This document shows positions 37,273 to 46,363 of a stretch of DNA of 64,000 nucleotides, in pieces. Under the pieces are notes generated by a model. It made no database searches. It was not told where the DNA came from and worked only from the letters and a program-made list of their open reading frames with translations. How positions within the stretch are numbered: position 1 is the stretch's first letter; every line of letters starts with the position of its first letter. The stretch is from Planctomycetota bacterium. GTDB taxonomy: Bacteria; Planctomycetota; UBA8742; UBA2392. Position numbers and translations under genes: made by a program. The stretch spans positions 1,393,489-1,457,488 of the forward strand of contig JAOSKM010000001.1 in assembly GCA_027493625.1 (NCBI GenBank), given 5' to 3'.

Positions 37273-37488
37273 ATGAACCGTTTCGAGTACGCCACCGTCG
37301 AATGGCTCTGGGACCAGGGCGCCCTGCGCGCCGACCTGCCCGGCGGCGAGACCAAGTCCGCCCGGGGTGAGTACGGCGCCGTGGTGCAACTGCTCACGGA
37401 GCTCGGTCGCGATGGCTGGGAAGTCGCCACCTGCGCGACTTCAGCCAACTGGCTGTTCTGGACGCTCAAGCGCACTGCCTTGAGGTAG
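37273..37488 (+). CDS. Small DUF4177-like protein
   Basis: The pattern of this 71-residue protein, MNRFEYATVEW then LTELGRDGWEVATC then WLFWTLKR, resembles DUF4177 (an antiparallel sheet protein with a GWEL-type centre). It has no known function. The ATG is preceded by AAAGGA. The cupin gene starts 2 bp after the stop, so they form an operon. Confidence 0.65.
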   Translation: MNRFEYATVEWLWDQGALRADLPGGETKSARGEYGAVVQLLTELGRDGWEVATCATSANWLFWTLKRTALR

Positions 37489-37490
37489 GC

Positions 37491-37859
37491 ATGCACAAGG
37501 TCAACCTGGCCGAGAAGCTGGCCAAGATCACCACACCTTGGTCCCCCACTGTGGTGGCCGAGCTCAACGGCCAGTTCGTGAAGCTGGCCAGGTTCGAGCA
37601 CGAATACGTCTGGCACAAGCACGACGTTGAGGACGAGCTGTTCTACGTGATTGAAGGCCGCCTCAACATTGAGTTGCGCGACCGCACCATCGAGCTGAAG
37701 CCGGGAGAGTTCTTCGTCGTCCCCCACGGCGTCGAGCACAAGCCCGTGGCCGTCACACCATGCAGCGTGCTGCTGTTCGAGCCGGCGAGTACACTCAACA
37801 CCGGAGACGCCCCAACCAACCAGTGGACGCGCAAGCCGGAAGAACTGGACCGCTTATGA
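37491..37859 (+). CDS. Cupin-domain protein
   Basis: This 122-residue single-domain cupin has motif 1 FVKLARFEHEYVWHKHDVEDELFYVIEGRLNI, with H-K-H and E as metal ligands, and motif 2 PGEFFVVPHGVEHKPVA, supplying the last histidine. Small cupins serve as isomerases, dioxygenases or sensors; the substrate cannot be told. GAGG precedes the ATG. Confidence 0.85.
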   Translation: MHKVNLAEKLAKITTPWSPTVVAELNGQFVKLARFEHEYVWHKHDVEDELFYVIEGRLNIELRDRTIELKPGEFFVVPHGVEHKPVAVTPCSVLLFEPASTLNTGDAPTNQWTRKPEELDRL

Positions 37860-37983
37860 AGACAGGAGCCCGGAGCGCCAGCGACGGGTAAGCACCCGAG
37901 CCACTAAGGGTAGGCTGACCCCTCGCTTGCGCTCACAACTTCGCGAGCGTTACGTCGCGCAGGTCGCGCTCCTGTTCCGAGCC

Positions 37984-38775
37984 ATGACCGATCCCTTCGA
38001 AAACTGGATCAGCAAGCTGTTTCAGCGCTGGCTGGGTGAGCTGACCCACCAGGAAATCGCGCGCGCACTGAAAGCGCTCACGCGCGACTACGTGCAGCGC
38101 CGCACACGCCTGCGCGGCAAGGCGCTCGAGGGCCGCGGCAAGCAGGCGGCCTTTGCCTGCTACTACGCGCCGAGGCATTTCGTGATCGTGCGGGAAGTGC
38201 TGAAGGCGCTGGGAGCTGCGGCCATCGGCGAGACGCCGATGCCACTTGTTGACCTCGGATGCGGCAGCGGTGTGGCGGGCGCCGCGTGGGCGCTGCACAG
38301 CGGCGGCAACGTGGTCGGCGTAGAGCTTGACCCGGATGTCGCCCGCGAGGCGGCCTTCACCTTCAAGGACCTGGGCGTGCGCGGCGGCATCGTGCGCTGC
38401 CACATTGCCCGGTACCGCTGGCCGAAGCCGCCGCTGGGAATCGTGGCCGCGTTCACCATCAATGAACTCGATGAACGCGACCGCGAACGCCTGTGGCGCG
38501 AACTCGAAAGGCAAATCAAGGGCGGCAGCCGCCTGCTGGTGCTGGAGCCCTTGGCCACAGGCATCGCGCCCTGGTGGCAGGAGTGGTCAGAACGCGTGCG
38601 TGAACTTGGCGGCCGTGCAGACGAGTGGCATTTTGAAATCGAGCTACCCGAACGCGTGCACCTGCTGGGCAAGTCCGCAGGCCTGAAGCCGGAGAAGCTG
38701 GGAGCAAGAACGCTGTGGGTAGAGCCCCGGCCGAAAGGCCGGGGAGCCGCCGAAGGCGGCAACGAACACAGCTGA
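37984..38775 (+). CDS. Methyltransferase-domain protein, Rsm22-like
   Basis: The protein has 263 residues from the ATG at 37984. The S-adenosylmethionine site is clear: PLVDLGCGSGVAGAAWAL, then VVGVELDPDVAREAAFTF. A preceding helical region (LTRDYVQRRTRLRGKALEG, then YYAPRHFVIVREVL) and a late INELDERDRERLW fit Rsm22-type proteins, a mitochondrial/bacterial ribosome-linked methyltransferase-like family. Rsm22 cysteines for a metal cluster are not evident, so the assignment is partial. The C-terminal 20 residues read through GC hairpins. Confidence 0.65.
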   Translation: MTDPFENWISKLFQRWLGELTHQEIARALKALTRDYVQRRTRLRGKALEGRGKQAAFACYYAPRHFVIVREVLKALGAAAIGETPMPLVDLGCGSGVAGAAWALHSGGNVVGVELDPDVAREAAFTFKDLGVRGGIVRCHIARYRWPKPPLGIVAAFTINELDERDRERLWRELERQIKGGSRLLVLEPLATGIAPWWQEWSERVRELGGRADEWHFEIELPERVHLLGKSAGLKPEKLGARTLWVEPRPKGRGAAEGGNEHS

Positions 38776-38789
38776 GACGGGGACCAGTT

Positions 38790-38830
38790 CGCCGCGCAGG
38801 CGCGGCGTCCCCACCCTTTCGGGCGGGGCT
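38790..38830. terminator. GC hairpins between convergent genes
   Basis: CGCCGCGC/GCGCGGCG and CCCACCC...GGGCGGGG stems lie between the methyltransferase stop and the atpG stop. CTCTATTT follows in the plus direction. Confidence 0.5.
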
Positions 38831-39706
38831 CTATTTCTGCAGGGCCGCGGCGCCGCCGACGATTTCGGCGATTTCCTGGGTGATCTGGGCCTGGCGCGCG
38901 CGGTTGAGCGTGCGGGTCAGGTGCGTGATCATTTCGGATGCGTTGTCAGTCGCGCTCTTCATCGCGGTGCGGCGCGCCACCTGCTCACCGGCGTGGCTCA
39001 TCACCAGCATGGTGTACATGGTCTGCGTCACGTAGCGCGGCAGCAGGTCGGCCAGGATCTGCCCGGCCGGCGGGCTGAAGATGAAATTGAGCCTGGATTC
39101 ATCACCTTCTTCGGCCTGGGGCGGCTCAATGGGCAGCAGTTTCTTCACAGTCGGCGGCTGTGCACCGATGCCCTGCCAGTGCGGGTACACCACCAGCACT
39201 TCGTCGACCACGCCGTTGACGAAGTCCTCGACCAGCGGGTCCACCACACGGTGCGCGTCGGCGAAAGTCGCCTTGTCCGGGATGTCCGTGATCACGCGAT
39301 GGATCGGGTACTCCTGGAAGCGCAGCGTGCCGGCGCCCTTCTTGCCCACGCAGGTCAGCTGTATCTCGCGACCTTCCGCCCTCTCGGCCGCGTAGGTGCG
39401 CTTGGCCAGCTTGATCAGGTTCGCGTTGAAACCGCCGCACAGGCCGCGGTTGGCGGTCAGCAGCACCAGGGCGACCTTCTTGACTTCGCCGCGCTTCTGC
39501 AGCAGCGGCAGGTCCAGGTTGGCGCCACCGGCGGCGATCGCGCTGATGATTTCGTTCAGCTTCTCGGTGTACGGGCCGGCCGCCTGCACGCGGTCCTGGG
39601 CGCGCTTCATTTTACTGGTAGCTACCAGTTCCATGGTCTTGGTGATCTTCTTGGTAGAGGTCACCGAGCGGATGCGCTTGCGGATTTCTTTGGGCGATTC
39701 GGCCAT
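38831..39706 (-). CDS. atpG: F-type ATP synthase gamma subunit, isolated
   Basis: The N-terminal coiled coil (EIRKRIRSVTSTKKITKTMELVATSKMKRAQ) and C-terminal coiled coil (RRTAMKSATDNASEMITHLTRTLNRARQAQITQEIAEIVGGAAAL) that form the rotor shaft are intact. The central GGFNANL segment is present too. Length is 291 residues from ATG 39706. Gamma couples proton flow through the c-ring to the catalytic hexamer. Unusually, no other ATP synthase gene lies beside it: upstream is a divergent holB behind a heptamer repeat, and downstream a convergent methyltransferase. Confidence 0.95.
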   Translation of the reverse strand: MAESPKEIRKRIRSVTSTKKITKTMELVATSKMKRAQDRVQAAGPYTEKLNEIISAIAAGGANLDLPLLQKRGEVKKVALVLLTANRGLCGGFNANLIKLAKRTYAAERAEGREIQLTCVGKKGAGTLRFQEYPIHRVITDIPDKATFADAHRVVDPLVEDFVNGVVDEVLVVYPHWQGIGAQPPTVKKLLPIEPPQAEEGDESRLNFIFSPPAGQILADLLPRYVTQTMYTMLVMSHAGEQVARRTAMKSATDNASEMITHLTRTLNRARQAQITQEIAEIVGGAAALQK

Positions 39707-39769
39707 GGCATTTCCTGCGTCAGGGCGCGCGAGTCTGTAAAGGAAGCCCGCAGCGGTCAAGCCGCTTGC

Positions 39770-39805
39770 GATTCGGGATTTTAGATTTTGGATTTTGGAT
39801 TGAAT
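39770..39805. repeat. Heptamer tandem repeat upstream of atpG
   Basis: The heptamers GATTCGG, GATTTTA, GATTTTG, GATTTTG, GATTGAA run in tandem. This is the reverse complement of the word at 15386-15420. Confidence 0.8.
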
Positions 39806-39906
39806 CACACCCGCGCAACCGCGCATTTGCGTGGCCTCTGGAGCTACCACGCGCCCGGGCATACGCAGGCCATTCCAATCCGTACCGCTGAAATCACAAT
39901 CAGGCC

Positions 39907-40893
39907 ATGACTGACGTGCTGTTCCGTCCTCAAGGCCATGACCAGGTCCGCACCTGGCTCAAGCGCGTGATCGCCGCCCGCAAGGCAAACGGCGGCTACC
40001 TGTTCATCGGGCCTGACGGCATCGGCAAATCCGCCATGGCGCTGGAGTTCGCGGCCGCCTTGCGCTGCAACTCGCCGCAGGGCGGCTGGTCCTGCGGCGC
40101 CTGCAACGAATGCGCGCGCATCGCCAGGGGCGTACACCCCAGCGTGAGAAGCTGGTCCAAGCCCGAGGACAAGACCGCCTTCCCCGTTGAGCTGGTGCGC
40201 GAGATCGTGGACGAGGCCGCCAAAAAACGCCTCGAGCCCGGCATACGCACCTTCATCGTGGCCGACACCGACCGCTTCAACGACAGCTCGGCCAATGCGT
40301 TCCTGAAAACGCTGGAGGAACCGCCGGCCGACCTGGTGTTCGTGCTGCTGGCGGAGAACCTCTCGCAGGTGCTGCCTACCATTCTTTCGCGTTGCCAGTC
40401 GGTGCGCTTTTCGCCGCTGAGCGATGAACTGGTAGCCGAGGTCAGCCGCGGCTGGGAAGGCCTGCCGGTAAATCCCGAATCGCGCGCCGTGCTGATCCGC
40501 GCGTCGCAGGGCAGCCCCGGCCGACTGCGCCGCATGGCCGACGCCGGCGTGCTGGACACCGTGCGCGACTTCCTGAAGGCCGTGGGCAACGATCCTTTCC
40601 ATGCCGCGGATACGCTGGTGGGCGCCGTGCAGGGTGGCGACGACAGCGAGGCCAAGCGCGTGCAGCTTCGCGAGATCATCGCGCTGCTCAGCGCCGCGCT
40701 GCGCGACCGCATGCTGGCAAGCCTGCATTGCGCCGACCTGAAGCCCCTGACCCGCGCCGTGCAGAGTGAAACGCACAGCGCCGACCGGCTGGTGGCCTCG
40801 CTGCACAGGCTCGACGATCTGCGCGAAGCCCTCGACGGCAACGTGAACCTGAAGCTGTGCTGCGACGCGATCGCGCTGAACTGGCCGAGCTGA
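39907..40893 (+). CDS. holB: DNA polymerase III delta-prime-like clamp-loader subunit
   Basis: This 328-residue AAA+ protein has P-loop GPDGIGKS (35-42), a four-cysteine zinc module (C54, C63, C66, C69), SSANAFLKTLEEPP as Walker B/sensor region and the SRC motif in ILSRCQSVRF. Delta-prime stabilises the clamp-loader pentamer that places the sliding clamp on primed DNA. A conserved P-loop makes it possible that this is a tau/gamma-like paralogue, but the length and lack of other domains favour HolB. Confidence 0.88.
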   Translation: MTDVLFRPQGHDQVRTWLKRVIAARKANGGYLFIGPDGIGKSAMALEFAAALRCNSPQGGWSCGACNECARIARGVHPSVRSWSKPEDKTAFPVELVREIVDEAAKKRLEPGIRTFIVADTDRFNDSSANAFLKTLEEPPADLVFVLLAENLSQVLPTILSRCQSVRFSPLSDELVAEVSRGWEGLPVNPESRAVLIRASQGSPGRLRRMADAGVLDTVRDFLKAVGNDPFHAADTLVGAVQGGDDSEAKRVQLREIIALLSAALRDRMLASLHCADLKPLTRAVQSETHSADRLVASLHRLDDLREALDGNVNLKLCCDAIALNWPS

Positions 40894-41010
40894 TTCAGAG
40901 ATCAGAAGTCAGAGTCAGAGGTTGGGGGACAGAGCTCAGGGATCCTCGCGATGGGCGTGGTCAGAGGGGGCGTTCGTCTTTCCCTGACCTCTGGCCACTG
41001 ACCACGGAGT
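40894..41010. repeat. Heptamer-repeat inverted repeat upstream of lptD-like gene
   Basis: The left arm is TTCAGAG, ATCAGAA, GTCAGAG, then GTTGGGG, GACAGAG, CTCAGGG. The right arm (40981-41008) is TCCCTGA, CCTCTGG, CCACTGA, CCACGGA. The word is the same family as at 10669-10766. It starts directly after the holB stop. Confidence 0.75.
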
Positions 41011-41045
41011 TCTAGTAGGGTGGCGGCCCCCTTCCTCGGGCCCGA

Positions 41046-43676
41046 ATGACGCACGCGCGTTACATTCTGCTCTGCCTGCTTCTGCCCGCGCTGCTGGCCG
41101 CGGGCCTGTTCGCGCAGGAGACCAGTCCGGCCGGCGAAGTCGAGATCAGCTTCATCGTCGACGACGAGCAGGAAACCTTCTCCGAATGGTGGCGCGAAGG
41201 GGACGACGGCCCGTTCGTGGTGGCATTGCCCTACGCGGTGCGCATGCACTACCACGATGGCAGCACCGACCCGGCCAAAGAGCGCAAACTGCTGCTGCTG
41301 GCCGACCGCGCGCTGGTGTGGTTCGAGCCGCCCGAGGGCTCCGACGAAGCCGAGATCGAGAACGACCCCTTCCTGGCCATGACCAGGGGCATCAAGAACC
41401 TGCAGTTCTACGGCGAGGGCAACATCTGGATCAAATACTCGGTGGGCGCCGGCTACGTCACCGTGCGCGCCGACCGCGTGTTCCTGGACTTTTCGCGCAG
41501 CAGGATCGTCACCTACAACGCCAAGGGCGGGAAAGATACCCGCGAGGAGTTGAAGCTCAGCGGGCGCATCTCCAATGCCCGCGTGCACTCATCGGCCGAG
41601 GAGGCCGTCGATTCACCGGGCGGCGTGCCCATCAAGACCGGGATCGGCGTGGGCGCGGCGGGTGACTCGGCCGCCGGCGCCACGCGCGACGAATCCGTGG
41701 GCGCGGCGCCCTCAGAGGACGCCATACCGCAGCCCGCGGGCCGGCAGAAGTCGCTGCCGCAGGAACAGGGCCTGCGCCTGTTCGCGCGCGCCCAGGAACT
41801 TCGCATCGTGAGCCTGAGCGAAGCCCTGCAGGAGATTGAACTGGAGGAAGGCAGCGTGAGCTCGAGCTCGCTGGCTGTGGCTTCCTACTCGCTGTACGCG
41901 GAAAGCCTGACGATCCGGCTGACCAGCGTGCGCCAGACCATCTACATGACGCGGCCGGGGGTGCGCATCCTGGACTACCCGCTGCTCACCCTGCCCGTGA
42001 ACGATTACGCCTACGACATCGACAGCCAGTTCCCGATCCGCCAGCTCGAGTTCATCACCAACAGCCGCTTCGGGTACGCGTTCCGCACCTACATCGACGC
42101 GATCGCCACCTATGACTTCTTTGCCGACCCGGAGCCGCCCTTCAACCCGCTGCAGATCGGGCCGCAGATCGACTTCTTCAGCCGGCGCGGCCTCGGCCTG
42201 GGGGTGAACCTGGACTGGGGCGGGGTCAGCGCGTTCCGCAACTTCGGGGCCGCCAGCGTGCGCAGCCTGTACATCAACGACCCGGGCGACAAGCGCAGCC
42301 GCGCCGAGGACCTGGGCTGGTACCCCGTGGAGAAGCACAGCCGCGGCCGCTTTTACGGCGCGTACTCGCAGCATTTCGGCGACGGCTGGCAGTTCGACCA
42401 CCTGCTGAACTACTCCAGTGACCGCAACTTCCGCCGCGAGTTCTATGAGCCGGAGTACGACAACAACGAGCCCGAGAACAGCTTCATCCAGCTGACCAGG
42501 CGCTACGAGAACCTGAACTTCTACCTGCTGGTCGAGCCCAAGCTTCACCCCTGGCAGAACAAGACCGAGTACCTGCCGAAGCTCGGCTTTGACACGTCAA
42601 GGGTAACACTGGGCGACTTCGGCCTGCAGTTCTCGAGCCGCACCGACGCCAGCGTGCTGCGCTTCCGGCCGGGCGACGGCGACCCGCGCAGCGAGATCGC
42701 CACGATCCGCGCCGACAGCACCTCGTGGTTCAACCTGCCCTTCGAACTCGGCCCCCTGGCGCTGGACCCCTTCGTCGGCGCCCGGGCCACGGTGGCCACC
42801 ACGCACCTCAAGTTCGACGAAGACGCCTCGCGACCCTCGCTGAGCGCCGACGGCACCTTCCCCGGCCTGCGCCCCGGCGACGAACACGCGGGCGGCATCC
42901 TGTACCGCTTCCTGCCCTTCTTCGGCGTCAACTTCCAGACCTTCTTCACCGGCACCTTCGGCGACGTGAAAGTTCCCGGCCTGGCCATCGACGGCCTGCG
43001 CCACGTGTTCGCTCCCTTCGTGCGCTACACCAACATCGTCTACAACAGCCTCGACGACATCCCCGGCCGCGGCTTCGTGCCCCTGGACCCGGTCGACACG
43101 CTGGACGAGTTCCATGAAGTGCGCGTCGGCTTCCGTGAGCGCCTGCAGACCCGCCAGGGCTGGGGCGAAGAGCGCCGCACCGTCGACTATTTCGAACTGA
43201 TGGCCGAGTTGCCCATCTATCCAAACCGCCGCCGCGACAACGGCGACCGCAACTTCGGCGACCTCGAGCTCGCGGCCGTGTGGCGCCCGGCCCCCGGCTT
43301 CGCGATCGCGGGCAACATGTTCATCGACACGTTCACCGGCAACGTCAACCGCGCCTCGGGCAGCTTCCGCTTCGACGTGCTGAGTTTCGGGCAGGCCAGC
43401 ATCTACTACCGGCTGCTGAAGGGACAGCACCAGGTGGTCGGCGTGCAGGCGAACCTGGCGGTCTCCGAGCTGTACCGCATCGGCGTGAAGCAGGAATACG
43501 ACCTGCAGCAGGGCAAGTTCCGCGACACCCGCGTTGAGCTGACGCGCCGGGTGCTTGAGGCGTTCGACCTCGGCTTCGTCTTCGTGCGCGACGCGGTGGA
43601 CGGCGACGTGGGCTTTTACCTCAGTATCTCGGCCGCGTTCCGCGCCCCCACCGGCTCGGCAGGACTGCTGCGATAA
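41046..43676 (+). CDS. LptD-like outer-membrane LPS-assembly protein
   Basis: This 876-residue protein with a signal peptide (1-23) has an N-terminal region compatible with an OstA-like beta-jellyroll and a linker rich in Ala/Gly. A long beta-barrel part with alternating aromatic strands follows (for example DSQFPIRQLEFITNSRFGYAF, then FFGVNFQTFFTGTFGDVKVPG, then LRHVFAPFVRYTNIVYN). The layout and the RHVF.P.V.Y segment are typical of LptD. LptD with LptE inserts lipopolysaccharide into the outer leaflet. No other lpt gene is adjacent. The cysteines that make disulfides in proteobacterial LptD are not evident. Confidence 0.75.
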   Translation: MTHARYILLCLLLPALLAAGLFAQETSPAGEVEISFIVDDEQETFSEWWREGDDGPFVVALPYAVRMHYHDGSTDPAKERKLLLLADRALVWFEPPEGSDEAEIENDPFLAMTRGIKNLQFYGEGNIWIKYSVGAGYVTVRADRVFLDFSRSRIVTYNAKGGKDTREELKLSGRISNARVHSSAEEAVDSPGGVPIKTGIGVGAAGDSAAGATRDESVGAAPSEDAIPQPAGRQKSLPQEQGLRLFARAQELRIVSLSEALQEIELEEGSVSSSSLAVASYSLYAESLTIRLTSVRQTIYMTRPGVRILDYPLLTLPVNDYAYDIDSQFPIRQLEFITNSRFGYAFRTYIDAIATYDFFADPEPPFNPLQIGPQIDFFSRRGLGLGVNLDWGGVSAFRNFGAASVRSLYINDPGDKRSRAEDLGWYPVEKHSRGRFYGAYSQHFGDGWQFDHLLNYSSDRNFRREFYEPEYDNNEPENSFIQLTRRYENLNFYLLVEPKLHPWQNKTEYLPKLGFDTSRVTLGDFGLQFSSRTDASVLRFRPGDGDPRSEIATIRADSTSWFNLPFELGPLALDPFVGARATVATTHLKFDEDASRPSLSADGTFPGLRPGDEHAGGILYRFLPFFGVNFQTFFTGTFGDVKVPGLAIDGLRHVFAPFVRYTNIVYNSLDDIPGRGFVPLDPVDTLDEFHEVRVGFRERLQTRQGWGEERRTVDYFELMAELPIYPNRRRDNGDRNFGDLELAAVWRPAPGFAIAGNMFIDTFTGNVNRASGSFRFDVLSFGQASIYYRLLKGQHQVVGVQANLAVSELYRIGVKQEYDLQQGKFRDTRVELTRRVLEAFDLGFVFVRDAVDGDVGFYLSISAAFRAPTGSAGLLR

Positions 43677-43760
43677 GCACGTCTTCCGGCCCGGTACGAC
43701 CTCAACCCTTCCCCTTGCGGCTGCCCAAACTAGGCTGCGCGGCGGTTTGCGGAGACAGCG

Positions 43761-45071
43761 ATGAAGATCAGCGTTATCGGTTCCGGTCACGTCGGCCTGA
43801 TCACCGGCGTCTGTTTCGCCGAGAAGGGCCACGAGGTGCTGTGTGTCGACCACGACCGGGAAAAACTCGCCAGGCTGAAGAAGGGCGAAGTGCCGTTCTA
43901 TGAGCCCGATCTGCCCGAGTTGCTGCAGAAGCACGTGGCCAGCAGGAGACTGGTCTTCAGCGACCGCACCGAGGACGCCGTCGAGTTCGGACAGGCCGTT
44001 TTCATCTGCGTCGGCACGCCCAGCACGGAGCGCGGCAAGGCTGACATGAGCTACGTCGAAAAGGTCGCCCGCACCATCGCGGAAAACCTGAAAGACTACC
44101 GGCTGGTGATCGAGAAGAGCACCGTGCCCATCAAGACCGGCGAGCGCATCCGCCGCACCATCAGCCGTTACGTGCGCGGCGACGTGCACTTCGACGTGGC
44201 CAGCAACCCCGAGTTCCTGCGCGAAGGCAGCGCGATCTACGACACCCTGAACCCGGATCGCGTCGTGGTGGGCGTCGATTCCGCCAAGGGCGAAAGCCTG
44301 CTGCGCGAGATCTACGGCGGCTTCAACTGCCCGATCGTCGTCACCAGCGTGGGCTCAGCCGAGCTGATCAAGCACGCCAGCAACAGTTTCTTGGCGCTCA
44401 AGATCACCTACGCCAACTGGCTGTCGCGCCTGTGCGAGGCCAGCGGCGCCGACATCGAGCAGGTGGTGCACGGCATGGGCCTCGACAAGCGCATCGGCCA
44501 CCACTTCTTCGGCGCGGGCATCGGCTACGGCGGCAGCTGCTTCCCCAAGGACGTCGACGCGCTGGCGCACATCAGCGAGGAACTGGGCGTGGACGCGCCG
44601 CTGATCCGGCTGATCAGCGACACCAACAGGTCGCAGCTCGAGCGCTTCTACCAGCGCATCGAGTCCGAGCTGTGGGTGCTGCACGACAAGACGCTGGCCA
44701 TCTGGGGCCTGGCGTTCAAGCCCAACACCGACGACCTGCGCGAGGCGCCCGCCCTGCGCCTGATCGAAAAGCTGAAGGCCGCCGGCGCCAGGCTGCGCGT
44801 GCACGACCCGGTCGCCATGCCCAACACGCGCAAGCTGCACCCGGACCTCTACTACGCCAAGGACCCCATCGACGCCGCCAGCGGCGCGGACGCGCTGATC
44901 GTCTGCACCGAGTGGCCCCAGTACAAAGAGGCCGACCTCGCCAAGGTCAAGGCCAGTATCCGCGTGCCCATGATCTTCGACGGCCGCAACTGCATCGACC
45001 GCAAGAAAGCGGCCGAGCTGGGGATGACACTGTTCGGGATCGGCAAGGCGCCGGTCAAGCCGGCCGAGTAA
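43761..45071 (+). CDS. ugd: UDP-glucose/GDP-mannose-type 6-dehydrogenase
   Basis: The protein has 436 residues. The NAD site GSGHVGL (7-13), FICVGTPS (81-88), EKSTVP (118-123), NPEFLREG and catalytic C260 in GYGGSCFPKD are all present. The enzyme oxidises a nucleotide sugar twice to the uronate, feeding capsule, exopolysaccharide or lipopolysaccharide precursors. UDP-glucose is the likeliest substrate, but GDP-mannose or UDP-HexNAc cannot be excluded by motifs alone. Confidence 0.92.
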   Translation: MKISVIGSGHVGLITGVCFAEKGHEVLCVDHDREKLARLKKGEVPFYEPDLPELLQKHVASRRLVFSDRTEDAVEFGQAVFICVGTPSTERGKADMSYVEKVARTIAENLKDYRLVIEKSTVPIKTGERIRRTISRYVRGDVHFDVASNPEFLREGSAIYDTLNPDRVVVGVDSAKGESLLREIYGGFNCPIVVTSVGSAELIKHASNSFLALKITYANWLSRLCEASGADIEQVVHGMGLDKRIGHHFFGAGIGYGGSCFPKDVDALAHISEELGVDAPLIRLISDTNRSQLERFYQRIESELWVLHDKTLAIWGLAFKPNTDDLREAPALRLIEKLKAAGARLRVHDPVAMPNTRKLHPDLYYAKDPIDAASGADALIVCTEWPQYKEADLAKVKASIRVPMIFDGRNCIDRKKAAELGMTLFGIGKAPVKPAE

Positions 45072-45093
45072 GGCTGAAACTCGCACGAGTCAT

Positions 45094-45190
45094 CAACAGC
45101 AAATTACCAATAACCAATTTTCAATTACCAATGACGCCGCGAAGCATGGGCATTGGTCATTGGTAACTGGTCATTGGTAATTCGCTGTTG
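45094..45190. repeat. Heptamer-repeat inverted repeat upstream of tsaD
   Basis: The left arm is AATTACC, AATAACC, AATTTTC, AATTACC, AATGACG (45102-45136). The right arm is GGTCATT, GGTAACT, GGTCATT, GGTAATT (ending 45182). Flanking CAACAGC and GCTGTTG extend the pairing. It is AT-rich and fills most of the spacer between ugd and tsaD. Confidence 0.85.
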
Positions 45191-45247
45191 CAGTTGCTGA
45201 GCCCGGCGGTGGCTTCCATTCCCGCCAGCATAATCCACAATCACGCC

Positions 45248-46360
45248 ATGATCGTGCTCGGTATTGAATCCTCTTGTGACGACACCGGCGTGGCGCTGGT
45301 GGAGAACGGCCAGAAGATCCTGGGCGGCGCGCGTGCCAGCCAGGAGAAAGTCCACGCCCAGTACGGCGGCATCGTCCCCGAGGTCGCCTGCCGCATGCAC
45401 TACGAGACGCTGCTGCCCCTGGTGCAGAAAGTGTGCGCCGCGAGCGGCAAAAGCCTCGCCGACGTGGACGCCATCGCGGTCACCAACCAGCCCGGCCTGG
45501 TCGGCAGCCTGTACGTGGGGCTCAGCGCCGCCAAGGCGCTGGCATGGGCGCAGCAGAAGCCGCTGGTCACCGTCGATCATATTGAAGCCCACATTTACGC
45601 CGCCCACCTGGCCGACCCGGACCTCGACTACCCCCACGTCTCGGTCGTCGTCAGCGGCGGCCACACCGACATCTTCCTGAGCACCGGCCCCACCGAACAC
45701 GCGCTGATCACCCGCACCCTCGATGACGCCGCCGGCGAATGCTTCGACAAGGTCGCGGCGCTGCTCGGCATCGGATACCCGGGCGGGCCGGCCGTGCAGG
45801 CCACCAGCCTGGGCGGCAATCGCGAAGCGGTGGCCTACCCGCGCGGCGACGCGGGCCCCGAGGGCCTGCAGATCAGCTTCAGCGGCCTCAAGACCGCCGT
45901 GCTCAATGACCTGCGCAAGCGCGGCTTCGTGGTGGAGGCCGCTAAAAACGCCGGACGTCTGATCACCGCGCGCGCCCCGGAAACGCCGGTGCCCGCCAGT
46001 GAGACCCGTACGCTCAGCGTGCGCCTGCCGCTGGCCGACATCGCGGCAAGCTTCCAGGAGGCGGCCGTGGACATACTGGTGCGCGCGACGCTGGCGGCCA
46101 CGCGTAAGGCGCGCTGCCGCAGCGTGGTGCTGTGCGGCGGCGTGGCGGCGAACAAGCGCCTGCGCGAGGTGATGGCCGCCGCCTGCAAGGCCCAGAAGAA
46201 CACGCACTTCATGGCCGCGCCCCTGAACCTGTGCACCGACAACGCGGAGATGATCGCGGGCCTGGGCTTCCACAAGCTGGTCACCGGGCAGATTTCCGGC
46301 CTCGACGCAGACGTGCTTCCGAACAAAGACGAGAAACGCCAGAAGGCGGGGACCGCCTAG
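45248..46360 (+). CDS. tsaD: tRNA N6-adenosine threonylcarbamoyltransferase
   Basis: This 370-residue protein starts MIVLGIESSCDDT. It has the metal-binding HIEAH (111-115), SGGHTDI and the late CGGVAANKRLR phosphate loop. With TsaB, TsaC and TsaE it makes t6A37 in ANN-decoding tRNAs. A loop of about 30 residues (roughly 235-265) before the ASFQEA helix is longer than in the E. coli protein. The rhomboid gene starts 3 bp after the stop. Confidence 0.95.
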   Translation: MIVLGIESSCDDTGVALVENGQKILGGARASQEKVHAQYGGIVPEVACRMHYETLLPLVQKVCAASGKSLADVDAIAVTNQPGLVGSLYVGLSAAKALAWAQQKPLVTVDHIEAHIYAAHLADPDLDYPHVSVVVSGGHTDIFLSTGPTEHALITRTLDDAAGECFDKVAALLGIGYPGGPAVQATSLGGNREAVAYPRGDAGPEGLQISFSGLKTAVLNDLRKRGFVVEAAKNAGRLITARAPETPVPASETRTLSVRLPLADIAASFQEAAVDILVRATLAATRKARCRSVVLCGGVAANKRLREVMAAACKAQKNTHFMAAPLNLCTDNAEMIAGLGFHKLVTGQISGLDADVLPNKDEKRQKAGTA

Positions 46361-46363
46361 GCC

